Below the pieces are notes generated by a model, which was not told the DNA's origin, made no database searches, and was given only the letters and a program-made list of their open reading frames with translations. A stretch of DNA of 64,000 bases from Panax quinquefolius (taxonomy: Eukaryota > Streptophyta > Magnoliopsida > Apiales > Araliaceae): assembly GCA_020205615.1 (NCBI GenBank), contig CM035164.1, forward strand, positions 2,321,501-2,385,500. Direction: 5' to 3'. Positions 1 to 11,396 of the stretch are shown piece by piece. The translations under genes and the position numbers were made by a program. Positions within the stretch are counted from its first letter, which is position 1; each line of letters starts with the position of its first letter.

Positions 1-1226
1 ATGTGATATTCCGGCGAAATAATAAAGACGGAATAATAAAAATGGAACCAGTCCCAGATATATAGCCGTGATGTGATATTCCAATGTAATAATAATGATA
101 GAATAATAGAAGAATGTCACCAAGTATAGGGTAGCTCACAGATACGAGTTATTCCAATGAACAATAAAGAAATGGAATAACGTAAGTTCTCTTCTTGAAT
201 ACAAAAGAATAATATCCTTACCGTAAAATAATACTTGATATAAGAGTAGTGAAGTAGCGAGAAAACTTTTCTTCTATCTCTATATACTCTCTCTATAGTT
301 TCTCTCTCTAGAGTTCAAAGTGAATTCATGAAAGAAAATAATGAAGGAATGAACTTCTATTTATAGGAAAATGGAATGCATAAGAATTAATCCATGAACG
401 GTCCGGATTGATTTACTTTAATCTGACGGTCCATATTTAAAGAAAATCTTTTAAATAAAATATAATATATTCTATTTATATAAAAAGATTTTTACTATGC
501 AAACACTATGCAAGCACTATCTGAAAACACTATCGCAAGCACTATACTGAACAATATGCATAATAAAATATAATATATTCTATTTATAGAATAACTTTAA
601 TAAAGTATTCATTTAATATAAAAGATTTTACTATGCAAAAACACTATGCATAATAGAATATAATATATTCTATTTATAGAATAACTTTAATAAAGTATTC
701 TATTTTATATAAAAGATGTTTCTATTTTATTACGTTAATAATACGAATAAAACAAAACTTCTAAATTAACAATAATTGAATCAAATAATGTGAGATACTA
801 CGCAAGTTAACTATTGTAGCAATAATTGAACAAAACCGAGTGACTTCTCACATAAATATCAATAATTAATATCGTGTGCTACTATGCAACAACACGTATT
901 ACATCGTACTTTTACTACCGAAAGTAGTTCAACAAGATCAACCAGAAAAACTTCCGCCGTTATTTTTAATAAAATATTTTTGTCATTTTCTCAATCCGAC
1001 AATAATTCCGTTGTAGGGTCCACTAATGATTGTCTTGTCGCATCTAATATTTCCTGCTTTAAAACGAATATTCCCCAATTCAATCGAATATAATATGACA
1101 ACTTACATACTTTGCAAAATTTATAAATATTACCCACAACTATAACATTATCTCAAATTCACACCATAATATAAAAAATTATTTCGAGAAAATTAATTCT
1201 TTATTCATAAAATCTGGGGTTTCACA
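1..1226 (-). repeat. Element A 3' LTR (truncated by window start)
   Basis: On the plus strand the LTR ends with ggggtttcaca at 1226, directly beside the polypurine tract of the internal region. Reading on the minus strand this is the LTR start (TGTGAAACCCC). The first half of the LTR is present, including a TATA box (357-365) and direct repeats of actatgcaaacactatgc type around 495-640. It closely matches the LTRs at 4152-6272 and 6378-8873. Confidence 0.9.
357..365 (-). promoter_or_regulatory. TATA box of element A 3' LTR
   Basis: TATAAATAG on the minus strand, followed in element orientation by the conserved stretch gaagttcattcc and a CT-rich leader. The same box and context recur in the other Tekay-type LTRs here. 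Confidence 0.65.
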
Positions 1227-1239
1227 ATCTCCCCTCCTT
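1227..1239 (-). promoter_or_regulatory. Polypurine tract of element A
   Basis: AAGGAGGGGAGAT on the minus strand lies immediately upstream of the 3' LTR. It is the expected plus-strand primer position and matches the tract of element C (39414-39426). Confidence 0.8.
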
Positions 1240-1590
1240 ATAGAATTTTGCCCTCAAAATTTACGTACGTACCTGGTATGCCGAACAGGTGATGATACCT
1301 TGACTTCATTTCATATTCTAACTCTTGAGGTATAACCCTTGAGTGTTGGATACGATTCTTCTTATCCAAGATTTTAACACGAGATCTCATACGTTAAATC
1401 ATCCGCTATCTCGTCCGATTCTAAATTAATAATGTGGTTCGGGTCATCCACATATTTACGTAACATTGATACGTTAAAAACATTATGAGCACGCGACATA
1501 CTTGGCGGTAAAACGAGTCTATAGGCCACAGTTCCTACTTCATCGAGGATTTCAAATGGGCCAATTAAATCGAGGGTTGAGATTTCCTTT
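1240..1590 (-). pseudogene. Element A integrase C-terminus and chromodomain remnant
   Basis: Minus-strand sequence is homologous to the end of element D's polyprotein (44684-45060): the GPY/F-type integrase C-terminal module, the MSRVHNVFH-like stretch, and part of the chromodomain that in Tekay elements is thought to guide insertion into heterochromatin. At about 1583-1592 it is joined directly to the RNase H-integrase linker, so the zinc-binding and DDE parts of integrase are missing. Frameshifts interrupt it; no ORF longer than a few dozen codons survives. Retention of the chromodomain while the catalytic core is gone is notable. Confidence 0.65.
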
Positions 1591-1965
1591 CTTCATCGAT
1601 TCTTGCTTCTAGAATAACGCCCTCTTGAACCTTCTTCTTCACATTCATCACTTCGGTATGTAGCTTGAGCGGCTTTTAACTTTATCGATTAAAGTCGATT
1701 CTACTCATATATTCGTTATCTTCACTTGGGTTCCTAGAGTCGTTAACTCTATCTTCATCATTTGTAAGTCGTACAAAATGGGCCTTTGTGTTAACAACAT
1801 CGCACTCGTAAACGCATACGATCTTCTACTCAACGCGTCAGCTACCACGTTCGCTTTCCCATGATGGTATTGAATGGTACGATCGTAATCTTCAACAGCT
1901 TGAGTCAATGTATTTGGCGCATGTTACGTTCGTTTTAAGTAAAGAAATATTTGAGGGTTTTAGAA
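1591..1965 (-). pseudogene. Element A RNase H C-terminus and linker remnant
   Basis: An open stretch at 1705-1908 encodes YDRTIQYHHGKANVVADALSRR, split here as YDRTIQYHHGK and ANVVADALSRR, the conserved end of Ty3-gypsy RNase H. The preceding RNase H catalytic part and all of reverse transcriptase are missing. At about 1960-1970 the sequence jumps from the RNase H motif equivalent to element D 46370-46385 into the protease-reverse transcriptase linker equivalent to D 50325. Element B has the same junction at about 27795. Confidence 0.8.
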
Positions 1966-2074
1966 ATGGGTTTTGTACTGTGGTCAATACAAAATTCGAT
2001 TTCATGCTCTAGGGGTAGGCTAGGAAGTCTTCAAGAATACGTCAAGAAATTTATTAACGATAGAAATATCATTC

Positions 2075-2275
2075 AAAACTGTTACTCTCATCCAAGACTT
2101 GGATAGTACGTCACATTGATACCAACTGTGACTTCTATCCCTTAATCTAGATAGCACCTCACAATGATATCTATCAACTTGTCATCGTCATTCACGACGT
2201 CGCCACTAAAAATCGGCGGTGCATTCCACACCAGGAAGTCATCAACAAAAGGATCGGGGCTCTTTACTTATTGCT
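2075..2275. other. Foreign insert shared with element B (about 200 bp)
   Basis: This stretch replaces about 75 bp of protease-reverse transcriptase linker found in elements C and D. It contains ttgataccaactgtgac (2117-2133 region), which looks like the primer-site/LTR junction of another retroelement. A closely similar insert lies at 27913-28105 in element B, at the same position of the internal region. Confidence 0.7.
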
Positions 2276-2279
2276 TGAT

Positions 2280-2690
2280 ATGACAATGATTGAATTTAGT
2301 GGTTTGGTTGCTTGAATTCGCATAATAGGTTGGTTAGGAATATGAAAGCTAACAACCTTACGAAAAATATGATGAGTAGTCAACCAATCATTTCAAAAAA
2401 AAAACACATCAAAGGCAAGTATTTTCAAAGAGATAAGATCGACAGGTAACGTGAAAGTATCGATTTGAATCAAACAAGATTTATAATCAGTGGAGGTAAC
2501 GAAGGTTTCTCCCAATGGAGTTTTAATAGATAAATCAAAGTTTAACTTCTTCGGAGTTAAGTACAAACATTGAACACAACTAGGTGAAATAAAAGAGTGA
2601 GTAGAACCGGTATCTAACATGGTATAGACTTCGTAAGAGCTTATGATTAACTTACCCATGATAATTATATTCAGGTTCCTCATCACGAAA
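2280..2690 (-). pseudogene. Element A aspartic protease
   Basis: Minus-strand frame 2393-2686 encodes a retropepsin-like domain with the active-site motif LDTGSTHSFIS and the later conserved stretch KILAFDV, after which the ILGIDWL flap region continues in another frame (2280-2395). Retropepsins cut the Gag-Pol polyprotein during particle maturation. The catalytic DTGS is intact here, unlike element D (DTSS) and C (DTGY). An A-rich run at 2393-2402 marks the frameshift. Confidence 0.8.
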
Positions 2691-2699
2691 AAAAAACGC

Positions 2700-3964
2700 T
2701 CTCTCTTAAACTACCGGCTTTGGCTTGTCTGGGACATCCTTTGACATCACTATCCCAGTTGGACTTGACTTTACCATACGATAAAAGCGAGCTAGGTGAC
2801 CTTCTCTTCGGCAATTAAAACACGCTTTGGATTGTTGCGTACAGTTTGGACGGATGTGTCCCTCTTGTCCGCATTTGAAACATACGACCGATGGGCGTTC
2901 TTCTTCCTTTGAAACGAGTGCTGGTGACGACGTCTTCACGTCATTGTTGAACCTTCTCTTCTTAAAATGTCCATTCTTATTATCTTGGCCATGATTACCA
3001 CTAAAATGGTTACCATTATTGGCATGATAATATCCCCCACGATGGTTATCGTTGTTCCGATGACCGTTGTCACTGGTAAAATTATTATCGTGTTGTTGGT
3101 CGTTGCCTTTTGGTTGTGCTGACTCATTATCGCGCTCCAATAACTGAGCCCTATTCACAACATCTGAATATAAACAAAGTTTGTGAGAAATGAGGTATTG
3201 ACGTATATCGAGTTTCAAACCTCGCAAAAACATTCACGTCATTCGCTCTTCATTATCGACCAAATGGGATGCAAACCGGGATAACTCCGCAAACTTAGCC
3301 TCGTACTGCGACACGGTCATATTATTTTGCTCCAGCTTGATGAATTCTACCTCCTTCATGTAACGAATACTTTCGGAAAAGTACTTGTCGTTGAATAATT
3401 CTTGGAACTTCTCCCAAGACATCTTGAGGCCAGTCGGGTACGCTTTTTTCTGATTCCCACCAATGATCTCCTTCTTCACGCAATATAAAGGTGGCGAATG
3501 GAACCTTTTGCTCCTCTGAGCATTCCAAGACATCAAATATCTTGGTAATTTGCTTTATCCATGTCTCCGCCTTAAGTGGTTCTGGCTTTCCCAAAAACTT
3601 CGGTGGTCCCAGCTCCTTGAAATGCTTAGCGGTGACCAACCGTGGGTTACCATTGTTTCTATCTGCATTATGAACAGGAGTTGCCTTCGCCCGTTGTTGC
3701 ATGAATTGCTCCTTAAACTGCTTAGCGGTGGACCGTCGAGAGAAGTTATCGATTTCTTCTACTTGCATTTTGGATGCACGCCTTCACTTGTTGTTGCATA
3801 AATTGCATAAAGCCTCTGACCATCCCATCATTCACCATTTCATCGGTGATATTGTTTTCATGAGGAGTATTGTCCTCTGGTTGCACATTATCCTGATTAT
3901 TGATCTGTGGAGACTCAACGGTCTCCTGTGCTCCATTGATAATCTCAACATTCTCGGATGCCAT
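2700..3964 (-). pseudogene. Element A gag (capsid and nucleocapsid)
   Basis: The gag ATG is at 3964 (protein begins MASENVEIINGAQ). Three overlapping minus-strand frames (3964-3746, 3768-3322, 3536-2706) together cover the Retrotrans_gag-type capsid (WIKQITKIFDVL, DHWWES, FIKLEQNNMTVSQYEAKF, MFLRGLKLDIR) and the nucleocapsid. The first zinc knuckle is intact (CFKCGQEGHIRPNC). The second has lost its last cysteine (CFNCRREGHLARFY). Gag packages element RNA. Two or three frameshifts separate the pieces, so it is scored as broken, though the pieces are long. Confidence 0.85.
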
Positions 3965-4151
3965 TTTTAAACACTACAACAAAACAAGGGTTAATTAACA
4001 TATCACATATTATCCCTATACTTTGACCGACCAATTAAATACCAAATAAACTTAGGTAGGTCATATACTAACGAAGGAATTCCCGCTCTCCCTCCTAGTT
4101 CTTATCTCACATCTTAGCCAGTGGATCATATCCCTAAGCTTTGATACCAAC
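3965..4151 (-). promoter_or_regulatory. Element A leader with primer-binding site
   Basis: The non-coding leader lies between LTR and gag. The primer-binding site TGGTATCAAAGC (minus strand, 4138-4149) complements the 3' end of initiator tRNA-Met. The leader part 4044-4151 is repeated at 6273-6377. Confidence 0.85.
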
Positions 4152-6272
4152 TGTGACGCCCCCAAAATTAGGTATACATCACCCATCTTGGGTCGCCAGA
4201 TACATGGTACGTAATTCAAATACAACTTACTAATACCACCGCTGGGTATGCAATACGACAAAACATAAACCGTGAGTTTGAATACAAATATTATCTACTA
4301 GAGATTATACAAACTCAAAAGGAGTCCTCATTACAATTATTATCACACTATTTCACGTGATAGTGAGGACTACTAATGCTATCCTCCGACCATCACTCCG
4401 CTCCCCGACTCGTCCCAGCTATATTCTCATTTCCTAAAGAGAACAGTGAAGAAAGGGTGAGCTCAACTAGCCCAGTAAGAAATATTATGACTAAGATAAT
4501 GTAGAAAAAAATTATCATTAGCCTCCAACAATGTTAAACTGATAAAATACAATAGACATCAAGTTTAACTGCAGCGGAACAAGCAATCCATTAAAAGAGT
4601 CAAGTAGATAATAGAATCTACTATCTTTTATGATTTAAAAAGTTTTTCATCACTTTTATCGCTGAGACTCAGCTCAATAAATAATCCACATCATTAAATC
4701 ATCCCTGCACTACAGGCCAAGGATATTCTTTAGTATCACGACCGCGAATTATCCATACACTACAGGCCAAAGATAATCGCGTTTTCATCAACGGTCCTGA
4801 TCATGCCATAAAACAATTCATCTTTGCTCCCTTGGCCGAAGAGAATCCATAGCCATAATCATACCAAAAACTATCCATCAATGCACTACGGGCCAATGAG
4901 GACTTTTAATTTTCACATCATTTGTAACATTACGGTCATGATTATACTGAATAATCCATGGTCTAATCATACCAAGTCCATCTATGCACTACAGGCCACA
5001 GATGACTTTCAACATAACATAAACATGAGGATGATGACAATGATATAAGAATTCAATTAAACAAGTTCAAGAATTAATTTGTCCAGAACCAATAACGTCC
5101 AAATTGTCAACATGATAACGCTTTGTAGAGTAAAATTCAAGAATGCTCGTAAGAATATTTTCACAAAAAGATACTGGATGAAGTGCAAATATCAAGGATA
5201 TTCCACTAATTTCATGGAGTATAGAAGTCAAAATTTAAATCAACTAAGTATAATACCGAATGGAATAACAAAAGATATCACCATGCATGCGGTACTTTGC
5301 ATGTATCGCTATTCCAACGTAATAATAATAACGGAACCAGTCGTGTGAGATTCACAATCGACGTGATATTCCAAATGAATAATAAATGCGAATAATAAAT
5401 GATGGAACCAGTCCCACAGATAAAGATGAACGGGATATCCATGAAGAGATTCACACGGTCCAGATTGATTTACTTTAATCTGACGGTCCATATTTAAAGA
5501 AAAATCTTTTAAATAAAATATAATATATTCTATTTATATAAAAAAAAAATTACTATGCAAACACTATGCGGGCACTATGCAAATACTATGCAGGCACTAT
5601 GCAAACACTATGCATAATAAAATATAATATATTCTATTTATAGAATAACTTTAATAAAGTATTCTATTTTATATAAAAAAAATTTACTATGCAAAAAACT
5701 ATGCATAATAGAATATAATATATTCTATTTATTGAATAACTTTAATAAAGTATTCTATTTTATATAAAAAGATGTTTCTATTTTATTACGTTAATAATAC
5801 GAATAAAACAAAACTTCTAAATCAACAATAATTGAATCAAATAATGTGAGATACTATGCAGCAACTATTGTAGCAATAATTGAACAAAACTGAGTGACTT
5901 CTCACATAAATATCAATAATCAATACCGTGTGCTACTATGCAACAACGCGTATTACTGTACTTTTACTACCGAGTAGTTCAACAGTATCAACGGTAAAAC
6001 TTCTGCCGTTATTTTTAATAAAATATTTTTGTCGTTTTCTCAATCCGACAATAATTCCGTTGTGGGGTCCACCAATGATTGTTCCGTCGTACGAATATTT
6101 CCTGTTTAAAACGAATATTCTCCGACCAATCGAATATAATATAACAACTTGCATACTTTGCAAAATTTATAAATATTACCCACAACTATAACATTATCTC
6201 AAATTCACACCATAATATAAAAAATTATTTCGAGAAAATTAATTTTTTATTCATAAAATCTGGGGTTTCACA
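4152..6272 (-). repeat. Element A inner LTR (promoter deleted)
   Basis: Bounded by tgtgacgccccc at 4152 and ggggtttcaca at 6272, 2121 bp. Compared with the outer copy (6378-8873) it lacks about 350 bp spanning the TATA box and early leader: the join lies at about 5440-5455. It retains the conserved inverted repeat (4323-4371) and the repeated cactacgggcc-type motif (4700-5010). No 5-bp duplication flanks it (ccaac versus aaata), so it is not a simple insertion. Confidence 0.85.
4323..4371. repeat. Conserved LTR inverted repeat
   Basis: Outer arms AGTCCTCATTA and TAGTGAGGACT, with an inner CACTAT/ATAGTG pair that competes for the same right arm. Related copies occur in every Tekay-type LTR in the window, about 170-220 nt from the LTR's 3' end in element orientation. 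Confidence 0.7.
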
Positions 6273-6377
6273 AAATAAACTTAGGTAGGTCACACTAGCG
6301 AAGGAATTCCCGCCTCTCCCTCCTAGTTCTAGTCTCACATCTTAGCCGTGGATCATATCCTAAGCTTTGATACCAAC
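6273..6377 (-). repeat. Duplicated leader of element A with second primer-binding site
   Basis: This 105-bp copy of 4044-4151 includes a second TGGTATCAAAGC site (minus strand, 6364-6375). With the adjoining LTR it forms a tandem LTR-leader-LTR-leader arrangement. Confidence 0.85.
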
Positions 6378-8873
6378 CGTGACGCCCCAAAATTGGTATA
6401 CATCACATATTCTACGAGTCGCCAAATACATGTACGTAATACAAATACAATCTTTAATATACAACAAGAGAGTCATGAGTTTTAATATAAATCTTCTCTC
6501 TGACATATATCCACTCTCGAATAAGTCCTCATTACATTTATTGTCACACTATTTAACGTAATAGTGAGGACTACTAGCTAATACTATCATCCCACCATCA
6601 CTCCGCTCCCAGACTAATCCCATTCACGCTCTCATTTCACAAGAGAACGGTGAAAGAAAAAGGGTGAGCTCAACTAGCCCAAGAAGAAATATTATGACTA
6701 AGATAATGCGAATAAATTATCATTAGCCTTAAACAAATGTAAACCGATAAAATATAACAAACATCAAGTTTAACTGCAATGAACAAGCGAATCCATTAGA
6801 AGAGTCAGTAGAAATAAAATCTACTATCTTCTATGATTTAAAAGGTTTTTCATGACTTTTATCACGAGACTCGACAATAAATAATTCACATCATCGAATC
6901 ACCCCGCACTTACTGACCAAGGATATTCTTTAGTATCACGACCACAATTATCCATGTCTTTATGGGCCAAGAATATTTGTGTATTCATTAATGGTCATGA
7001 TCATGCTAACAACCGTCCATCAATGCACTACGGGTCAATGAGGACTTTTACCACATCATTTGTAACATTACTACCATGATTATTACCGAATAATTCCTCG
7101 TCATAATCATACCAAGTCCATCTATGCACTTCACAGCCACGTATGACTTTCAATAAAATATAAACATGAGGATGATGACAATGATATACTGAATTCAATA
7201 AAACAAGTTCAAGAATTAATTTATCCAGAACTAATAATGTCCAAATTGTCAACATGATATCGCTTTGTAGAGTAAAATTCAAGAATGCTCAAAAGAAAAT
7301 TTCCATAAAAAGATCTTTGGATGAAGCCTTAAAAATCAAGGATATTCCACAAATTTTATGGAGTATGTAAGTCAAAACTTTAACCAACCGAGTATAATAA
7401 AGAATGGAATAACAAAAGAAATCACCATGCATGCGATACTTCGTGATGTATGTGTTATTCCAACAGAATACTAAATAACGAGAACCGTGTCAAAGCGTAA
7501 TTCGCACCGCCAAGCGGATGTTCCAACGAATAATAAAGAATGGAATAACAACGAAATCACCATGCATGCGGTATTTTGCTTAGCGTGTTATTCCAATGTA
7601 ATACTAATAAGGATTTTAATCGTGTCCCACAGAAAACGCATGAGCGAGTGATATATTTCAACGGAATAATAAAGACGAAATCGGTCCTACAGAAATGCAT
7701 GCGAGCGTGATATTCCAATGTAATAATAAAGACAGAATCGGTCCTACGTAAACGCATGCATGTGATATTCCAAATGTAATAAGTAAAGACGGAATAATAG
7801 AAGAATGTCACCAAGTATAGGGTAGCCGGCAGATACAGTTATTCCAATGTAATAATAAAGAATGGAATAACATAAGTTCTCTTCATGAATACAAAAAGAA
7901 TAACACCCCTTATAGAGTACAACAAATAATATTTCATACCTTAAGAAGAAGAGTCTTTGGATATATAAGTAGTGAAGTAGCGAGAATACTTTCTTCTTTC
8001 TCTATAGTTTATCTCTACAGAGTTTCAATGAATTAAGTAAGAAAATAATGAAGGAATGAGCTTCTATTTATAGAAAAATGGATTGCGTAGTAACTTAACT
8101 CATGAAGCGGTCCAGATTGATTTACTTTAATCTGACGGTCCATATTTAAAGCAAAATCTTTTAAATAAAATATAATATATTCTATTTATAATCTAATAAA
8201 ACGAATAACTTTATAAAAGATTTTACTATGCAAATATTATGCAAATCCTATACAAATACTATGCATAATAAAATATAATATATTCTAATTATTGTCAATA
8301 AAATGTATAACTTTATAAAAGTATTACGCTTTTATATAAAAGATTTTACTATACAAAATACTATGCATATTACTATGCACTACTATGCATAATAGAATAT
8401 AATATATTCTATTTATAGAAAAACTTTATAAAAGTATTACATTTTTATATAAAAGATTTTTGTATTATTACATTAATAATACCAATAAAACCGAGTGACT
8501 TATCACGTAAGCATCAATAATTAATACTGTAGTGCTACTACGCAACCCACGCGTATTAATGTACTTTTAACACCCTGTGTTTCAACAATTAACTGTAAAA
8601 CTTCCGTTATTTTCATAAATTATTTTTGTCGCTTTTCTCGATCCGGCAATAATTCCGTTATAGGTCCACCAATGATTGTGTTGGTTGTATCTAATATTCC
8701 CTATTAAAACGAATATTTCCCACCAATCGAATATTATATAACAACTTGCATGTGATTTTGCAAAATTTATAAATATTACCCACAACTATAACATTATATC
8801 AATTTCACTCCATAATATTCAAAAATAATATTTATAAAAAATTCATCTTTATTCAAAAAGTTGGGGTTTTACA
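6378..8873 (-). repeat. Element A outer 5' LTR
   Basis: 2496 bp from cgtgacgcccc (first base mutated from T) to ggggttttaca at 8873, where the sequence leaves the element family. TATA box at 8064-8072 (minus). It contains the conserved inverted repeat near 6520-6575 and several copies of the roughly 75-bp unit with ttcca...aataataaa around 7440-7870. Confidence 0.85.
8064..8072 (-). promoter_or_regulatory. TATA box of element A outer LTR
   Basis: TATAAATAG on the minus strand in the standard LTR context. This is the only complete promoter upstream of element A's gag, because the inner LTR has lost this segment. Confidence 0.65.
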
Positions 8874-9409
8874 GTCCGCCCCTGCTTGTATACTTTAGTT
8901 TTATAAAAATGAGTTTATCTCAAGTATTTTAGTAAAATTTAACTTTACCAATGAAAAGATCATGTAAAAATATAATTATTTGAAATTTTTTATTTAATTT
9001 GAGGCTGTGTAGTATCATTATTATAACATTGTAAAATATTGACGACTAAAATTAATTGAACTTTATTTAGCATAAAGTCTATAATAGGACAGTGTTTATC
9101 ATGGAGTTAAATTTGGTCAATTGATTAATACAGTGTTGGCACGCAGGCAGGAGGTGATTTCTCTCTCTCTTCGTGTCAGTATTGTATTGGTCACATGACC
9201 AATTTACCATGAAGTTTACTTCATAATAACCAGATCCCTATAATAAACATCACCAAATTATGTAAAAATTCATATATTTAAATATTTATACATATTCTTT
9301 AAATCGATATAATTAAATATATCTAAAAACCCCTTAAAACAAACGTATTAACCATATATGATATACTAGGTAGATACCTAAGTTATATCCCTTTTTCACT
9401 ATATATATA
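8874..9409. other. AT-rich intergenic DNA with one dispersed repeat
   Basis: No coding signal. Positions 9100-9237 resemble, in opposite orientation, 13855-13985: both hold atgaagttaa-like and ttggtcaatt-like blocks around a GC-richer core (cgcaggcaggaggtgat here, gcgtaggcggaaagtgat there). This is probably an old short transposon of unknown class. Confidence 0.45.
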
Positions 9410-9537
9410 CTAGATGTGTCCTGTGCCTCCGGCACTGTATAGACGGTGAGGTTTATCTCAAATTTTGGACGACCCAAATAATTTATTGAGTGAGCGAAAA
9501 ATTTAAAATCATTTGTATTTTATTAGATATATATATA
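9410..9537 (-). mobile_element. Non-autonomous Helitron, 3' end (5' end uncertain)
   Basis: On the minus strand the sequence ends with hairpin GTGCC-gga-GGCAC, then aggacacat, then CTAG followed by T, which is the Helitron 3' signature. The 5' end may be the TCTAATAAAATAC start at 9537 (preceded by A), but that is weak evidence. Confidence 0.55.
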
Positions 9538-10189
9538 TATATATATATTCACTAATAATTCAATATTGTGATTTAAAAAATCTATATAAATATTTTTTAT
9601 TAAAATTATAAAATTATGTCATAAAAGTCAAATTAAGACAAATCAAATGAGACACATAAATAAATAATTTTTAGAAAATGTCATACACCAAAATAAATAA
9701 TTTTCAAAAGTTATATTAATGGTAGGAAATTCCTTTTTGATTGATATTAGATCTTATTTATTTATTAATTTTTGTTGTCGAGAACTTGGGGTCGTGCCCA
9801 CTGGCTCAGTCACTGGCTACGCCTTTAATAGGACCACCAATTGTATATTCTTTGAATCTTAAAACAAGACAAGCTTGATAAATTGTGCAGAGAAAGTTTA
9901 AAAGCAACTTAGTAAATTTTTTTTATATCAAATTGTGTATAATATAATTTATTTAATTGATTTATAACATAATTAAATAGGGTCTATATATAATAAAAAT
10001 GATAATTATCCTGCATAATATAATTTACTTAACTAAATTTTGGTTAATACAGTAAGTAATTAATAAGTGTTTTAGATTCATAGGAATGAAAACGAATATT
10101 GTAGACTTATTATAAAACTTTTGATTTTTTTCGCATCTTAGAAAAGAGTAATAAATCTTAAAAAATTTGTATCCAACACCAGAAAATAT
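9538..10189. other. AT-rich intergenic DNA, no feature seen
   Basis: Contains a short TA microsatellite at its start and scattered poly-A/T runs. No ORF, terminal repeat or RNA motif that I can support. Confidence 0.5.
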
Positions 10190-10204
10190 ATTATATTATT
10201 TTTT

Positions 10205-10402
10205 GGTAATGTGGAGTATCCCACCCGCAGGCTGACTAATCTATTCAACTCGAACCAGTGCGAGTTTGGTAAACTGCTTACGCAAGGCAGTGTGTAGCCC
10301 TATTTGTTCACAATTGTTGCTAGTGGGAGTCGATCCTAAGATGTTCGGGTCTACAACTCATCCCAGGACAACCTTGAACCACTGCACCAATTGCGGGGGT
10401 TT
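10205..10402 (-). mobile_element. tRNA-derived SINE
   Basis: A 198-bp unit flanked by a 15-bp direct duplication (10190-10204 and 10403-10417, ATTATATTATTTTTT). On the minus strand its head carries an A-box-like TGGTGCAGTGG and, about 45 nt on, a B-box-like GGATCGACTCC, the internal RNA polymerase III promoter of tRNA-type SINEs. It ends in an A-rich tail. The duplication is strong evidence of target-primed insertion; the family is not identified. Confidence 0.75.
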
Positions 10403-10417
10403 ATTATATTATTTTTT

Positions 10418-11396
10418 TGTATTTCCGAAATATATAGCTCCATGTAAAGTCAGAAATGAAGCAAGCGTTAGAGCCGATTCAATCTTCATTTCGATTAAAA
10501 GTTCGATTTGAGCTCGACTCGAAATATAAATGAGTCAAATATGAGCATATTTTAATGTTCGATAAAGTACTCGAACCTTCTCAAATTATAATTTTCTATT
10601 AGTACTCGGATCATATTCGTTGGAAAAATCCAAACCGCTTCTAGATCGATTCTAATCACGTTCATTTCGATAGGTAAATAAATGTCTTCAATCAAACTTT
10701 ATTTTATACTCGATAAATTTTATGAACCAAATCTGAACAACTCAATACTCAGATCGACTCGATTCGTTTACACCCTTAACTCTATAGCTTTCTATTAATT
10801 GTTTCTCCTGTCACTATAATATATCCTTAAGTTACTGAATTGTTTTAGTGAGTCAACTCGGAACAGATTAAAACGACAAATCTTGTCTTTTTATTTTTGT
10901 GTATTGATGACCACATTATAGTCCTTCATATAATACTAATATACCAAAATTACAATAATATTTTGGTAATTAAATAAATTATATTATACAAAATGATGTA
11001 CTTATTGGTTATTATCATTAGACTAATCCATATATAACATACCATTAATTAATTTAACTCTTATTTGTGGCTTTTGCTGCTCAAGCACAATGACATGCTT
11101 AATATTTATAAATTCTTGACTATATTTGTCATTGTCTTTAGTCAAATGAATTTTTGACATAATTTTGTCAAAGAATTTATCATATTTCATCTATCAAATT
11201 CTTTTTCCTTAAAAAATGTCATAAAAGTCTAAAATCAAATTTGAAGTTCCAAAATTTAATAAATTAAAATTAAAATGTTGTCAATGCCATCTCAATAATT
11301 TACACGATAACTCAACCTTTTTTTTATATATCCACGATAAAGCAACTTAATGTCACATCACATGAGACTTATTACTATCAATAAGTCTTGGTAGAT
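10418..11396. other. Intergenic DNA with a degenerate ctcga-rich repeat
   Basis: Positions 10460-10780 hold several gagctcgactcg-like words and end in gattcgtttacaccctta, reminiscent of ends of short TIR elements, but I cannot find a matching partner end. The rest, to 11396, is AT-rich with nothing recognisable. Confidence 0.35.

Larger units (their letters stand above)
1..8873 (-). mobile_element. Element A: Tekay-like Ty3-gypsy retroelement, non-autonomous, three LTRs
   Basis: In element orientation (minus strand) the order is LTR (8873-6378), leader with primer-binding site (6377-6273), second LTR (6272-4152), second leader, gag, protease, remnants of RNase H and of the integrase C-terminus with chromodomain, polypurine tract, and a 3' LTR cut by the window edge. 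Reverse transcriptase, most of RNase H and the catalytic integrase are absent, so the element could only move using proteins supplied by relatives. The priming site matching initiator tRNA-Met, the domain order and the C-terminal chromodomain place it with Tekay/Del chromoviruses (family knowledge). The left boundary and its target-site duplication lie outside the window. Confidence 0.85.

Noticed and set aside
10205..10402. tRNA gene
   Set aside because: Box A and B motifs are present, but no cloverleaf can be folded and the 15-bp duplication shows it is a SINE.
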